Shown here: positions 44,104 through 53,084 of the stretch, one piece after another
Layout: every line of letters begins with the position of its first letter
Position numbering within the stretch: the first letter of the stretch is position 1
NCBI GenBank assembly: GCA_905480395.1
Contig: CAJQQE010000012.1
Span: forward strand, 1 to 64,000
Origin: an uncultured Phycisphaerales bacterium
GTDB taxonomy: Bacteria > Planctomycetota > Phycisphaerae > Phycisphaerales > SM1A02
Direction: 5' to 3'
Length of the DNA stretch: 64,000 nucleotides
Made by a program: the position numbers and the translations under genes
Notes under the pieces: generated by a model
Database searches by the model: none
What the model was told of the DNA's origin: nothing
What the model saw: the letters and a program-made list of their open reading frames with translations, nothing else

Positions 44104-44156
44104 ATGGGTGCGATATCCACTCGTGAGAGCCTTGGATGATGCGTGTCATTGACCGC

Positions 44157-44783
44157 TCAATCGTCGATTCCGTCGGCTTGGTCTTCGAAAATCTGGATTT
44201 CGAGCGTCTCGGTTTCTAATCCATGGGCAGACCGAGTATCTCGGACCCGGCTCATGACGAATCGTGGTGGTCGCATCGCGGTGACGAGTCGGCGATGTCT
44301 GAGTGAACGTCCATCAGCACTGAGCGGATGAGGCGCATCGGGGCCATCAAGTCGATCTCGACTTCCGTCGAGGACCACGTAGTGGGGGCGGCGGCCGTTG
44401 GCATGGGCGATGCGGATGATCGAGAGATCGCTTCCCGGCGCCGCGTCTGCGAAGTTGTCCTGAAGTAGGGTTGCCCTGACCTCGCGAATCACGTCGCGGC
44501 GGGCCATGAAGGCGACTCGGAGGTATCGATGTGCCGCGTCGGTCTCCGCCAAACGCACTTCGGCGCAGGTTGCGGATCCGGTCATGACGCCAGAGTCTGG
44601 AATTGACTCCGAGAGTAAGCGCTCGATTTCACGGACCCGCGTTTCGACGAGTGCCACGGCGATTCGTCGCCGTCGTTCGGAGAGGTTCTGACCCCAGCCC
44701 GATCGGTCGCCTTCCGTGCCTGGGACCGGTGCCATCGACCCGCTCGCCGCTCCGTCGTTACGCTCCTGATCTTCACTAGTCAT
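44157..44783 (-). CDS. Protein of unknown function
   Basis: A 208-residue soluble protein, Arg-rich, without a signal peptide or membrane segment. Residues 35-60 could form a helix (SERRRRIAVALVETRVREIE). I do not recognise the family. Its start is only 17 bases from the divergent sodN start, so each promoter would lie inside the other gene unless the true start is further in (a Met at residue 17 is available). The frame's good codon use supports it as a real gene. Confidence 0.5.
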   Translation of the reverse strand: MTSEDQERNDGAASGSMAPVPGTEGDRSGWGQNLSERRRRIAVALVETRVREIERLLSESIPDSGVMTGSATCAEVRLAETDAAHRYLRVAFMARRDVIREVRATLLQDNFADAAPGSDLSIIRIAHANGRRPHYVVLDGSRDRLDGPDAPHPLSADGRSLRHRRLVTAMRPPRFVMSRVRDTRSAHGLETETLEIQIFEDQADGIDD

Positions 44784-44800
44784 ACGAGGAGATCCTGATC

Positions 44801-45439
44801 ATGAAGAACACAACCCTTGCCGGCATCGTTGCCGGAACCATTGCTGGCGGCCTGTTGGCCGTTAACGTACTTGATGCGGCTGCTCCGGACGTCCGAAGCG
44901 TCATTCAGACCGCCCGTTCGTCGATCGCGGCTTCGCTGCCAATTCATTGTGAGATTCCCTGCGGGATCTACGATGACCATGCTGAAGTCGCTCGGATGCG
45001 GCTCGACGCCGCGACCATGAAGAAGGCTTCCGCACAGATCGTCGCCTTGTCGAAGGACATTCCGGTCTCGAGCAACGGGGCGAATCTGAATACCATCGCT
45101 CGTTGGGCGATGATCAAGGAGGAGCACGGCCGCAAGCTCCAGAACACCGTCGCCTGGTACTTCCTGACCCAGCGGGTGAAGGCGCCCGCAGCCGGCTCGG
45201 GCGACGCGGCTCGCGAGAAGTATCACGGGCAACTGGCGGCGTTCCACCGAATCTCCGTCGGGGCGATGAAGGCGGCCCAGAACCTCGATCCCGCCACCAC
45301 CGACGAACTGCTGGCCGCGATCGATGCGATTGCGCCGTGGTATCCAGCGGACAAGGGTGCGGGGGCGGCCATCATTTCGGATGACCATCTGGCCCTCGAT
45401 GCCACGGCCGATTCATGGCGTACCAGCCCTGGCGGTTGA
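44801..45439 (+). CDS. sodN: Nickel superoxide dismutase precursor
   Basis: A 212-residue precursor of Ni-SOD, which converts superoxide to oxygen and peroxide. A 48-residue leader with a hydrophobic, Sec-like core (about residues 5-22) precedes the mature start His49. The nickel hook is complete: His49, Cys50, Cys54 and Tyr57 correspond to mature H1, C2, C6 and Y9 (HCEIPCGIYDD; position 3 is Glu instead of the usual Asp). The four-helix body follows (KEEHGRKLQNTVAWYFLTQR). The mature part is longer than the Streptomyces enzyme because of the extra C-terminal 30 residues. SD GAGGAG precedes the ATG. The usual SodX protease gene is not adjacent. Confidence 0.92.
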   Translation: MKNTTLAGIVAGTIAGGLLAVNVLDAAAPDVRSVIQTARSSIAASLPIHCEIPCGIYDDHAEVARMRLDAATMKKASAQIVALSKDIPVSSNGANLNTIARWAMIKEEHGRKLQNTVAWYFLTQRVKAPAAGSGDAAREKYHGQLAAFHRISVGAMKAAQNLDPATTDELLAAIDAIAPWYPADKGAGAAIISDDHLALDATADSWRTSPGG

Positions 45440-45484
45440 CCAGTCAGGTTGAACCGCCCTCGATCACCAACCGAGCCACGATTT

Positions 45485-45522
45485 GAACTCCGTCTTGCTT
45501 TCTGCGAGGCGGAGTTCTTTCA
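45485..45522 (+). terminator. Rho-independent terminator after sodN
   Basis: GAACTCCGTCT (45485-45495) pairs with AGGCGGAGTTC (45507-45517), with one wobble and an 11-base loop, followed by TTTC. It lies 45 bases after the sodN stop. Confidence 0.75.
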
Positions 45523-45583
45523 TTCATGCGTTCATACATTCATGGATGCCCAGTTCTCATGACGTACGTCTGCCCGGACACGT

Positions 45584-45589
45584 TACGCT
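45584..45589 (+). promoter_or_regulatory. -10-like box positioned for a leaderless transcript
   Basis: TACGCT ends 6 bases before the ATG at 45596. The intervening CCGAGG is too close to the ATG to act as a good SD. Confidence 0.35.
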
Positions 45590-45595
45590 CCGAGG

Positions 45596-46693
45596 ATGAC
45601 TTCCGACCACCGATATCACCGCCAGACCCTGCTCCCGGGAATCGGCGAGCGAGGCCAGGATCGCCTCCGGAATTCAACCGTTTTCATCGCAGGCTGCGGT
45701 GCGTTAGGGACCGTCGCCGCCGATCTGCTGTGCCGCGCGGGCGTTGGGACGCTGGTCATCGCGGATCGAGACGTGGTCGAATCGACAAATTTACAGCGGC
45801 AGACGCTCTTCACCGAGCGTGACGCCGAGCGGAGCGTGCCCAAGGCGGAAGCCGCGAGGTTGCGGTTGGGGCACGCGAACTCCACGGTTCGGGTTCGGGC
45901 ATTCGTCGCCGATATCAATGCGGGCAACATCGGAGATCTCGCGACCGCCTGTGATCTCTTGCTCGACGGGTTGGACAATTTTGAGACTCGGTATCTCCTC
46001 AATGACTTCGCGGTCTCGAAGGGCATTCCCTACATTTACGGGGCCGCCGTGTCGACCGAAGGCATGACGATGCCGGTGCTCCCGCGAGGGGGCCCACGGG
46101 ATGGGGCAAGGGTCCGCTGGACGGAGGCGGAGGCGACGCCGTGTCTTCGTTGCCTCTTTCCCGAGCCGCCAGACCCCGGGACAACGCCGACCTGTGACAG
46201 CGCGGGCGTGCTGGGAAGTGCGACCGCGATGGTTGCGGCCCATCAGGTCACGCAGGCCATCAAGTTGCTGGTCGGTGAGAACTCATCCGTCGATCGAACG
46301 CTGCGTTCGTTTGATCTCTGGAGAAATGAGCATCGCGCGATGGCGACGTCTGCGGGGTTCAATCCGGAGTGTGAATGTTGCGTGAAAGCCCAGTTTGAGT
46401 TTTTGGATTCCGAAGTCGCCTCGGCCAGAATGCTCTGCGGCCGAAACGCGGTCCAGATTCGACCCGGGCGCACTTCGGCCGGATTCGATCTCGACAAGAT
46501 CGAGCGATCCCTTGCCATTCACGGAGACTTCAAACGGGGAGCGGCGTCGGTGCGAGGCGTTTTGGAAGGCGAGCGAAGCCCCAGTGGCCACCCGGTTTCG
46601 ATGCTGGTATTCGAGGACGGCCGGGCGATCGTCGAAGGCGACACGGATCTTGACTGGGCAAGGGGCGTCTTCGATCGTTTCATCGGAAGTTGA
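45596..46693 (+). CDS. ThiF/MoeB-family adenylyltransferase (E1-like)
   Basis: A 365-residue enzyme that adenylates the C-terminus of a small ubiquitin-like sulfur carrier (as ThiF or MoeB do for ThiS or MoaD). HRQTLLPGIG opens the fold; the nucleotide motif reads GCGALGTVAADLL and the Asp/Arg pair lies in ADRDVVESTNLQRQ. Zinc knuckles are CLRC and CECC. The C-terminal 100 residues (including MLCGRNAVQIRPGR) are not a rhodanese and are a less common extension. No carrier gene is adjacent, so thiamine, molybdopterin or another sulfur pathway cannot be decided. Confidence 0.85.
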   Translation: MTSDHRYHRQTLLPGIGERGQDRLRNSTVFIAGCGALGTVAADLLCRAGVGTLVIADRDVVESTNLQRQTLFTERDAERSVPKAEAARLRLGHANSTVRVRAFVADINAGNIGDLATACDLLLDGLDNFETRYLLNDFAVSKGIPYIYGAAVSTEGMTMPVLPRGGPRDGARVRWTEAEATPCLRCLFPEPPDPGTTPTCDSAGVLGSATAMVAAHQVTQAIKLLVGENSSVDRTLRSFDLWRNEHRAMATSAGFNPECECCVKAQFEFLDSEVASARMLCGRNAVQIRPGRTSAGFDLDKIERSLAIHGDFKRGAASVRGVLEGERSPSGHPVSMLVFEDGRAIVEGDTDLDWARGVFDRFIGS

Positions 46694-46822
46694 TCCCGAT
46701 GTGGGATCTTTGCGATGACGACCGGTATCATTCACGGAGGAATCTCTAGGATTCGCGAGGAATCGACTCATTGTGAGTCTGGTTCCATGTTCAAAGTTTG
46801 ATTACCGGAGTTGAAATTCCAG

Positions 46823-47347
46823 ATGACGACCGCAACCAGCACTTCGCTCGGAACCATTATTTGTCAGTGTTCGACCTACACTTTGGGTTACGCCGAGCAA
46901 CTTGCCGCTGACATCCCGGCAGACCGATGGAATGATCACGGGATGGACGGAATGAACCACCCCGCATTTCTCTACGGGCATCTGGCGATTTACCCCAACA
47001 AAGTCTTGGCGGGTTTCCTCGGCCGTGCCGATCTCGTCGTTCCATGTCCGTTCGACGAAGCGCCGCTGGAACAGGGGCAGGAATGTCTCGCCGACGCCGC
47101 GCTGTATCCAACCAAGGATGTCGTCATGCCGTACTTCAAGGAACGCTACGAGACGGTCCTTGGCATTCTTCCCGACATTGCCCCTGAGATCTTCGCGATG
47201 CCTAATCCGCTCGGTGGTGGTTTCGCCGAACGGCTCCCCACTTGCGGCGCCGCGGTGAACTTCATGATGAACAACCACATCATGATGCACGCTGGGCAGG
47301 TCAGTCACTGGCGTCGAGCCATCGGTTTGGGATCCTTGAGCGCCTGA
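46823..47347 (+). CDS. DinB-like domain protein
   Basis: A 174-residue protein that looks like a DinB/YfiT-type four-helix bundle. Candidate metal His residues are in NHPAFLYGHLAIYP and in the C-terminal helix NNHIMMHAGQVSHWRR. Family members bind metal and some are thiol-dependent transferases; the role here is unknown. The ATG at 46823 is chosen over a TTG at 46811. It is monocistronic, with its own terminator. Confidence 0.7.
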   Translation: MTTATSTSLGTIICQCSTYTLGYAEQLAADIPADRWNDHGMDGMNHPAFLYGHLAIYPNKVLAGFLGRADLVVPCPFDEAPLEQGQECLADAALYPTKDVVMPYFKERYETVLGILPDIAPEIFAMPNPLGGGFAERLPTCGAAVNFMMNNHIMMHAGQVSHWRRAIGLGSLSA

Positions 47348-47367
47348 ACCAAAGATGAAACATTGAT

Positions 47368-47406
47368 ACTCCGAGGACCAACCAGGTCTTCGGAGTTTTC
47401 TTTTTC
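47368..47406 (+). terminator. Rho-independent terminator after the DinB-like gene
   Basis: A 12-bp stem (47368-47379 with 47385-47396, one G-T wobble) and a 5-base loop, followed by TTTTCTTTTTTC. Confidence 0.88.
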
Positions 47407-47442
47407 AAGCCGACTGAAGAAGATCGTCCGAGGAGCACAGAA

Positions 47443-49902
47443 TTGACTACCGAACTGACGAGATTCGTCTTCCGCCTTCTGGTGTTCGGTATCGCGGTCT
47501 TGGTGGTTCGAGATGTGGCCTTCGGGCAGGGAGCCTCTGGAGAGGTCCCCGATCCAATGGGCCTTCGCGAAGTGAATGAACTGCTCGATCGTCACCTCGA
47601 CCTCGACGCCTCGGAGCGGCTGATGGTCGAAGCCATCCACGACGAGTATCTCTCCGATTTTGCGAAGATTCGCGACAGGCAGATCGCGGCCTTTCTCGCA
47701 AATGGAAGGGCGATGGCGGCGGCCAACACCGGCATCATGCCTTCGTTAGAGGTGCTGGAGGCGTACGTGAACTCCTGGCGGGCGGCGGTCTCGCTGGTTC
47801 ATCAAGTAGACGCACGGCTCTTTACCTCGATGTCTGCCTCGATGGGCGACGATGCCATGGACGGGATCGAGCGGGCCAGGCTGGTTCGTCGGCGACGGGC
47901 CAGCACATCCACGGTCATGGGTCCGGACTCACTTCGGGATGCGGCACTGGACGACGCCTTCTGGTCGATCCTGCCGACGGAGGAAGAGGTCTCTGCGGTC
48001 GACGACATTCTGCGCGGTCTTGAGACCACAACGCCTCGGCTGGTCGAGTTGCTCGCCGAGCAGACCGTCGAAGCAATCCTGACGGTGGCGACCCATCTGC
48101 ATGATGCGGGATACGAAAACCTCACTGAACAGGACATGATGGACGGCGACCGCAGTGCGGCGATCATGGAGGAAATCATGCAGGCCTACGCCACCGCGAT
48201 GATCGGGATTTTCGAGTCCCGCGACCAACTCGCGGATCGCGAAGTGGCGGCCGCTCGGCTTCTTCGCGACCGACTCGAGCCGGCTCGGTGGGCGTTGGTC
48301 AAGCGTCGTTGGGCAGCGAGCGCCTTTCCGGAGGCGGCGGTCACCTCCGGGCGAGGGACGCCCGAGGTGCCGCAGATCGCGGAGAAAGTCCGCGACCTCC
48401 TGGCTTCGAATTCTGAGAATCGGAGTGTCGTCGACGAGATTCTGCTCGCGTGGTATCGAAGTGATGACCGGATCACAGATCGGATGATCGAGTCGGGCCG
48501 CGAGATCGCGAGAATGATGTTCGAGAATATGGTTGCGGTGAATAGTGTCCCGCGCGAGGATTCGATCTCGACACTGGTCGAATCGCGGAAAGCGTTGCGA
48601 GCGCGAACCGTCGCTTCGCTGCTGGCTCTGCTTCCGGAGGATGCCCGACTGAAGATGCTGGCGGACGTCGCGGGTCAGCAGGACGGAGAGGAATCCGACT
48701 CCGAACGGAAGGAGGTCGCCAACTTTGACGGTGCGACCGAGGCGGAGATCGCTTTCGGGATTTCGGGGCGGTCCACGTCAAAGATTGTCAATCCGATCGC
48801 CCTCGGCGAACTTGAACTGATACTCGATATCCTGACCATTGAGGCCGCGGAACGTGATGTCGCCCGATCACTGCATGCCGACTACCTTGACGACTGGACG
48901 CAGGAGGTTGCCCCGATCCTCGAACGAGCCACGGCCCGGCCGATTGACGAGGACGACGATGCATTCGGCGTCGAGGCACTGGCCCAGAACGACGACTATC
49001 TCACCGCGGTTCTGACGACGCGAGCCCTCGACGATCGGCTCTTCGGAGATTTCGCGGCGGTCTTCGCATTGTCGATCCCGGAGGACGGGCTCGAAGCCGT
49101 TCGGCTCCAACGGGTCTTTGACCAATTCGTCGATCCCGATCCGCTCTCGATCGCGAGCCACTTCGACGCTGGCGCTCCCGAAGTTAGTCCGTTCGAAATC
49201 ATCGAATCAATGAACTTCGATCCGGCGAACCGAGCGGCTGCGGAGGCCGCGTTGGTTCCCGCGACGCCCGAACTTCTGGCGATGTACGCCGAATTCGACA
49301 CGCGGCGGATCGAGCTCGTCCGGAAGGGCATCACCGATTCGATGGCCTACCACGAAGGTGACTTGGACTACGAGGCGATGACGTCAGCGATGAACGGGCG
49401 AGCGATTCGGTTTCTCATCGACGCGGAACGGCGACGGGTGAAGGTCGCAGCGTCGATTCTCGAAGCGGTCGTCCCCGCCGTCGACCGCCGGTCCTCGCTC
49501 GAATTGCGGCTGGAACTCCTCGATCGCGCCTTGCCGATTCGAGGTGGTGCAAGGGGGCTGGAGATGGTTCGGAGGGTTCTTCGGATGTCGAATCTCCGTC
49601 CCGAGCAGGTTGAGATCATCGAGACGATCCTTCGCGAGCACCTCGAACAAGAGCGTGCGCTGGTCGATCGAGCGCAGAGGCTGCGTCTAGAATCGTCGCG
49701 GGCGCCCGAGGTTGCCGCGATCGAAGGAGGCGTGGTGTCCACGTATGGTGCTGAGCAGGCGTTTCACCAGGAGATCGGCAAGATCACATTCAGGCGCGAC
49801 GAATTGCGGGAGCGACTCCGCACGCGAGTGCTCGCGACGCTGTCTCCGGCGCAGCGAGCGGAGATCACCGGGGTAAAGCGGTCCAATCCCTCCCGAAATT
49901 GA
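47443..49902 (+). CDS. Secreted helical protein with four divergent repeats
   Basis: An 819-residue protein with a TTG start supported by an AGGAG SD 8 bases upstream. A signal peptide (hydrophobic residues about 8-24, cut after AFG) sends it out of the cytoplasm. The mature protein is highly charged and nearly all helical. Related segments recur at about residues 43, 315, 457 and 705 (for example LLDRHLDLDASERLMVEAIH and ILDILTIEAAERDVARSLHA). Paired second parts recur too (VDARLFTSMSASM and LDDRLFGDFAAVF). They loosely resemble Spy/CpxP-type LTxxQ helices. No catalytic motif is seen. I do not recognise a named family. Confidence 0.65.
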   Translation: MTTELTRFVFRLLVFGIAVLVVRDVAFGQGASGEVPDPMGLREVNELLDRHLDLDASERLMVEAIHDEYLSDFAKIRDRQIAAFLANGRAMAAANTGIMPSLEVLEAYVNSWRAAVSLVHQVDARLFTSMSASMGDDAMDGIERARLVRRRRASTSTVMGPDSLRDAALDDAFWSILPTEEEVSAVDDILRGLETTTPRLVELLAEQTVEAILTVATHLHDAGYENLTEQDMMDGDRSAAIMEEIMQAYATAMIGIFESRDQLADREVAAARLLRDRLEPARWALVKRRWAASAFPEAAVTSGRGTPEVPQIAEKVRDLLASNSENRSVVDEILLAWYRSDDRITDRMIESGREIARMMFENMVAVNSVPREDSISTLVESRKALRARTVASLLALLPEDARLKMLADVAGQQDGEESDSERKEVANFDGATEAEIAFGISGRSTSKIVNPIALGELELILDILTIEAAERDVARSLHADYLDDWTQEVAPILERATARPIDEDDDAFGVEALAQNDDYLTAVLTTRALDDRLFGDFAAVFALSIPEDGLEAVRLQRVFDQFVDPDPLSIASHFDAGAPEVSPFEIIESMNFDPANRAAAEAALVPATPELLAMYAEFDTRRIELVRKGITDSMAYHEGDLDYEAMTSAMNGRAIRFLIDAERRRVKVAASILEAVVPAVDRRSSLELRLELLDRALPIRGGARGLEMVRRVLRMSNLRPEQVEIIETILREHLEQERALVDRAQRLRLESSRAPEVAAIEGGVVSTYGAEQAFHQEIGKITFRRDELRERLRTRVLATLSPAQRAEITGVKRSNPSRN

Positions 49903-49952
49903 CCGGCGTCGGGAGTTGAAACGCGTAGGATATCGATCGGAGGATCGAATCG

Positions 49953-51458
49953 ATGTCTCAGAAATACGTACTAGCCTTCGACGAAGGCACCAGCAGCTGC
50001 CGATCAATTGTCTTCGACTCCGACGGCACAATGAAGGGGGTTGATCAGACTGAATTCACCCAGTTCTTTCCTCGTCCCGGGCTCGTCGAACACGACGCCA
50101 CCGAGATCTGGGAGAAGCAGATTGGCACGGCGCGAGCGGCGATTAAGAAAGCCGGGATCACCGCCGACGAGATCGCGGCGATTGGAATCACGAATCAACG
50201 GGAGACGATCGTGGTCTGGGATCGGAAGACCGGAGAACCGATTCATCACGCGATCGTGTGGCAGGATCGGCGAACTAGTGAATTTACGGAGAAGTTGAAG
50301 GCTGATGGCCATGAACCGGACGTTCAGAGTCGGACTGGTCTCGTACTCGACCCGTACTTCTCGGGTAGTAAGTTGAAATGGATTCTCGACGCGGTTCCGG
50401 GCGCTCGAGAACGGGCTGGTCGCGGTGAACTCGCCGCCGGCACGATCGATTGCTGGCTGGTCTGGAAGCTGACCAACGGTGCAGTTCATGCCACCGATCC
50501 GAGTAACGCGTGCCGGACGCTGCTGTGGAACATCCACACGGGCGAATGGGATGAATCCTTGCTGAAGCTCTTAGATGTTCCCCGGGAGATTCTTCCGAAC
50601 GTCGTGCCATCGAGCGCGGTGATCGGAGAATCGACGGTGGATCTTCTCGGGGCCTCGATCCCCATCGCAGGCCTGGTGGGTGATCAGCAAGCGGCACTCT
50701 TCGGCCAGCTCTGCACGCGTGATGGCATGGTCAAGAACACCTACGGAACCGGGTGCTTCATGCTGATGCACACCGGAACCACACCGAAGCCGAGTCCATC
50801 GCGGATGCTCACCACCGTGGCTTGGCAAATCGGGGACGGTCCACTCGAATACGCACTGGAGGGCAGCGTCTTTATTGCCGGTGCCGCGATCCAGTGGTTG
50901 CGTGATGGATTAAAAATCATCAAGTCGGCGCCCGAGGTCAACGACCTCGCCGGGAGCGTTGCCGACACCGATGGGGTGATGGTTGTCCCGGCGTTCGCCG
51001 GACTCGGGGCGCCGTATTGGGATCCAAACGCCCGAGGAGCGGTGCTCGGCCTCACTCGGGGATCCACCGACGCGCACATCGCCTTGGCGACGCTTCGAAG
51101 CCTTGCCTACCGGTCCAATGACATTCTGCAGTGCATGACCAAAGACAGTGGTATCGCCATCGATTCGATCCGGGTCGACGGCGGGGCCTGTGCGAGCGAT
51201 CTGCTCATGCAGTTTCAGGCGGATCTTCTCGGGGTACCCGTTCAGCGGCCAGTGATGACTGAATCCACGGCGGCGGGCGCTGCCTATATGGCAGGACTGG
51301 CGACCGGCGTCTGGAAGGATTTCGAAGACCTCGAATCGCATCACGAGATCGACCGGGTCTTCGAGCCGGGAATGAACGATGGCGAGCGGAAAAAACTGGT
51401 GCACTGGTGGAATAAAGCGATCGAGCGAACGCTCGACTGGATGGAGGATGATTCATGA
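49953..51458 (+). CDS. glpK: Glycerol kinase
   Basis: A 501-residue FGGY-family kinase that makes glycerol 3-phosphate from glycerol and ATP. The N-terminal [14 protein letters not shown] phosphate-binding loop, [15 protein letters not shown], and the C-terminal [19 protein letters not shown] signature are present. Length is standard. The SD GGAGGATCGA precedes the ATG. It overlaps glpD by ATGA. Confidence 0.96.
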   Translation: MSQKYVLAFDEGTSSCRSIVFDSDGTMKGVDQTEFTQFFPRPGLVEHDATEIWEKQIGTARAAIKKAGITADEIAAIGITNQRETIVVWDRKTGEPIHHAIVWQDRRTSEFTEKLKADGHEPDVQSRTGLVLDPYFSGSKLKWILDAVPGARERAGRGELAAGTIDCWLVWKLTNGAVHATDPSNACRTLLWNIHTGEWDESLLKLLDVPREILPNVVPSSAVIGESTVDLLGASIPIAGLVGDQQAALFGQLCTRDGMVKNTYGTGCFMLMHTGTTPKPSPSRMLTTVAWQIGDGPLEYALEGSVFIAGAAIQWLRDGLKIIKSAPEVNDLAGSVADTDGVMVVPAFAGLGAPYWDPNARGAVLGLTRGSTDAHIALATLRSLAYRSNDILQCMTKDSGIAIDSIRVDGGACASDLLMQFQADLLGVPVQRPVMTESTAAGAAYMAGLATGVWKDFEDLESHHEIDRVFEPGMNDGERKKLVHWWNKAIERTLDWMEDDS

Positions 51459-53032
51459 AGCGTGCTGAAATGATCGACCAACTTCGCGGCGGAGACTTTG
51501 AGGTTCTGGTGATCGGTGGCGGCGCCACCGGTCTCGGGGTCGCGGTGGACGCGGCCAGTCGCGGATACCGAACGGCGCTCGTCGAAGCCGACGACTTTGC
51601 AAAGGCCACCAGTAGCCGAAGCACCAAACTCGTTCACGGCGGGGTTCGATATCTCGAACAGATGGATATCTCGTTGGTGACCGAGGCGTTGCGGGAGCGA
51701 GGAATTTTTTATCGCAATGCGCCGCACATCGTTCGCGATCTCCCCTTCATTGTCCCCCAGTACAAGTGGTGGGAGGGGCCGTTCTACGGCGCCGGTCTGA
51801 AGGCCTACGACCTGCTGGCGGGGAAGTTGAATCTGGCGCCGAGCCGCAGCCTGAATGCCGAAGAGACCATCGCCGAGATTCCCAACGTCGAAACCAAGGG
51901 GCTTCGAGGCGGGGTGCGATATCACGATGGCCAGTTCGATGATGCGCGGATGGCGGCGGCGCTCGCGATGACCGCGGCCGATCATGGCGCCGCCATTGCC
52001 ACCAAGTGCCGAGTGATTGGTCTCCTCAAGGAAGGCGATCACTGCGTTGGGGTCCGGGTGGTGGACCGCGAAGCCACGGGGGGTGACGAGGAATTTGAGA
52101 TTCGCGCGAAGGTCGTGGTCAATGCCTGTGGAATCTTCGCGGACGAGATCCGCCGCATGGACGAGCCGGAATGCAAATCAGTGATCGAGCCCGCGCAAGG
52201 TGTTCACCTTGTCCTCGATAAGAGTTTTCAACCGTCCGAAACCGCGATCATGGTGCCGCACACAGACGACGGTCGAGTGTTGTTCGTGATTCCCTGGCAT
52301 GGTCGAGTGGTGGTCGGTACCACCGATACGCCGATGAAATCAGCGGATCTCGAACCGCGAGCACTCCCGGACGAGGTGGAGTTCATTCTTCGCAACGCGA
52401 ATCGGTACCTCGCGAAAGACCCCACCCGTGCGGACGTCAAATCGGTCTTTGCCGGGCAGCGGCCGCTGGTCCATCCGGGTGGGAATACTGGTAACTCGAA
52501 GTCGATCTCCCGAAATCACGAGGTGTTTGTGAGCACCGCGGGAGTAGTCACGATTGTCGGTGGCAAGTGGACGACTTACCGCAAGATGGCGGAGGACACC
52601 CTCAAGCATGTGGTGGCGGTGGGCGGGCTCGATGAACGGGCCTGTATCACCGAGGAGCTCAAGGTTCACGCAGCGCTTGAACGCGATGATCCAAATCTTC
52701 CCGCCCATGATCCGCATCGCATGTACGGGAGTGATTCCCCTCGAATTCTGGAGATTGCCGCCGCGGAACCCGCGCTGGCCGAGCCGATCCATGCGGATCT
52801 CCCGTATACCGGGGCCGAGATTGCGTGGGCAGCTCGGGAGGAAATGGCACTTGATCTCGACGATGCACTCGCTCGTCGAACTCGATCTCTGTTGCTCGAT
52901 GCGGCAGCGGCGATCGAGGCGGCACCTCGTGCCGCGTCGATTCTCGCCTCGGAACTGGGCCGCGATGCCCAGTGGGAGGCGGATCAGGTTCGTTCATTCA
53001 CGGAACTGGCCAATGGGTATCGGTTGTCCTGA
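51455..53032 (+). CDS. glpD: Glycerol-3-phosphate dehydrogenase/oxidase
   Basis: A 525-residue FAD enzyme on the inner membrane that oxidises glycerol 3-phosphate to dihydroxyacetone phosphate. The FAD motif [19 protein letters not shown] is near the start, with [12 protein letters not shown] and VGTTDTP further on and [14 protein letters not shown]-type residues at about 365. With GlpK it completes the pathway from glycerol to central metabolism. No glpF transporter is adjacent. Confidence 0.95.
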   Translation: MKRAEMIDQLRGGDFEVLVIGGGATGLGVAVDAASRGYRTALVEADDFAKATSSRSTKLVHGGVRYLEQMDISLVTEALRERGIFYRNAPHIVRDLPFIVPQYKWWEGPFYGAGLKAYDLLAGKLNLAPSRSLNAEETIAEIPNVETKGLRGGVRYHDGQFDDARMAAALAMTAADHGAAIATKCRVIGLLKEGDHCVGVRVVDREATGGDEEFEIRAKVVVNACGIFADEIRRMDEPECKSVIEPAQGVHLVLDKSFQPSETAIMVPHTDDGRVLFVIPWHGRVVVGTTDTPMKSADLEPRALPDEVEFILRNANRYLAKDPTRADVKSVFAGQRPLVHPGGNTGNSKSISRNHEVFVSTAGVVTIVGGKWTTYRKMAEDTLKHVVAVGGLDERACITEELKVHAALERDDPNLPAHDPHRMYGSDSPRILEIAAAEPALAEPIHADLPYTGAEIAWAAREEMALDLDDALARRTRSLLLDAAAAIEAAPRAASILASELGRDAQWEADQVRSFTELANGYRLS

Positions 53033-53084
53033 GGTCGATCGACGTTTTGTTGGATTGAATTGAGATCCGCGGTAGAGGAATCGC

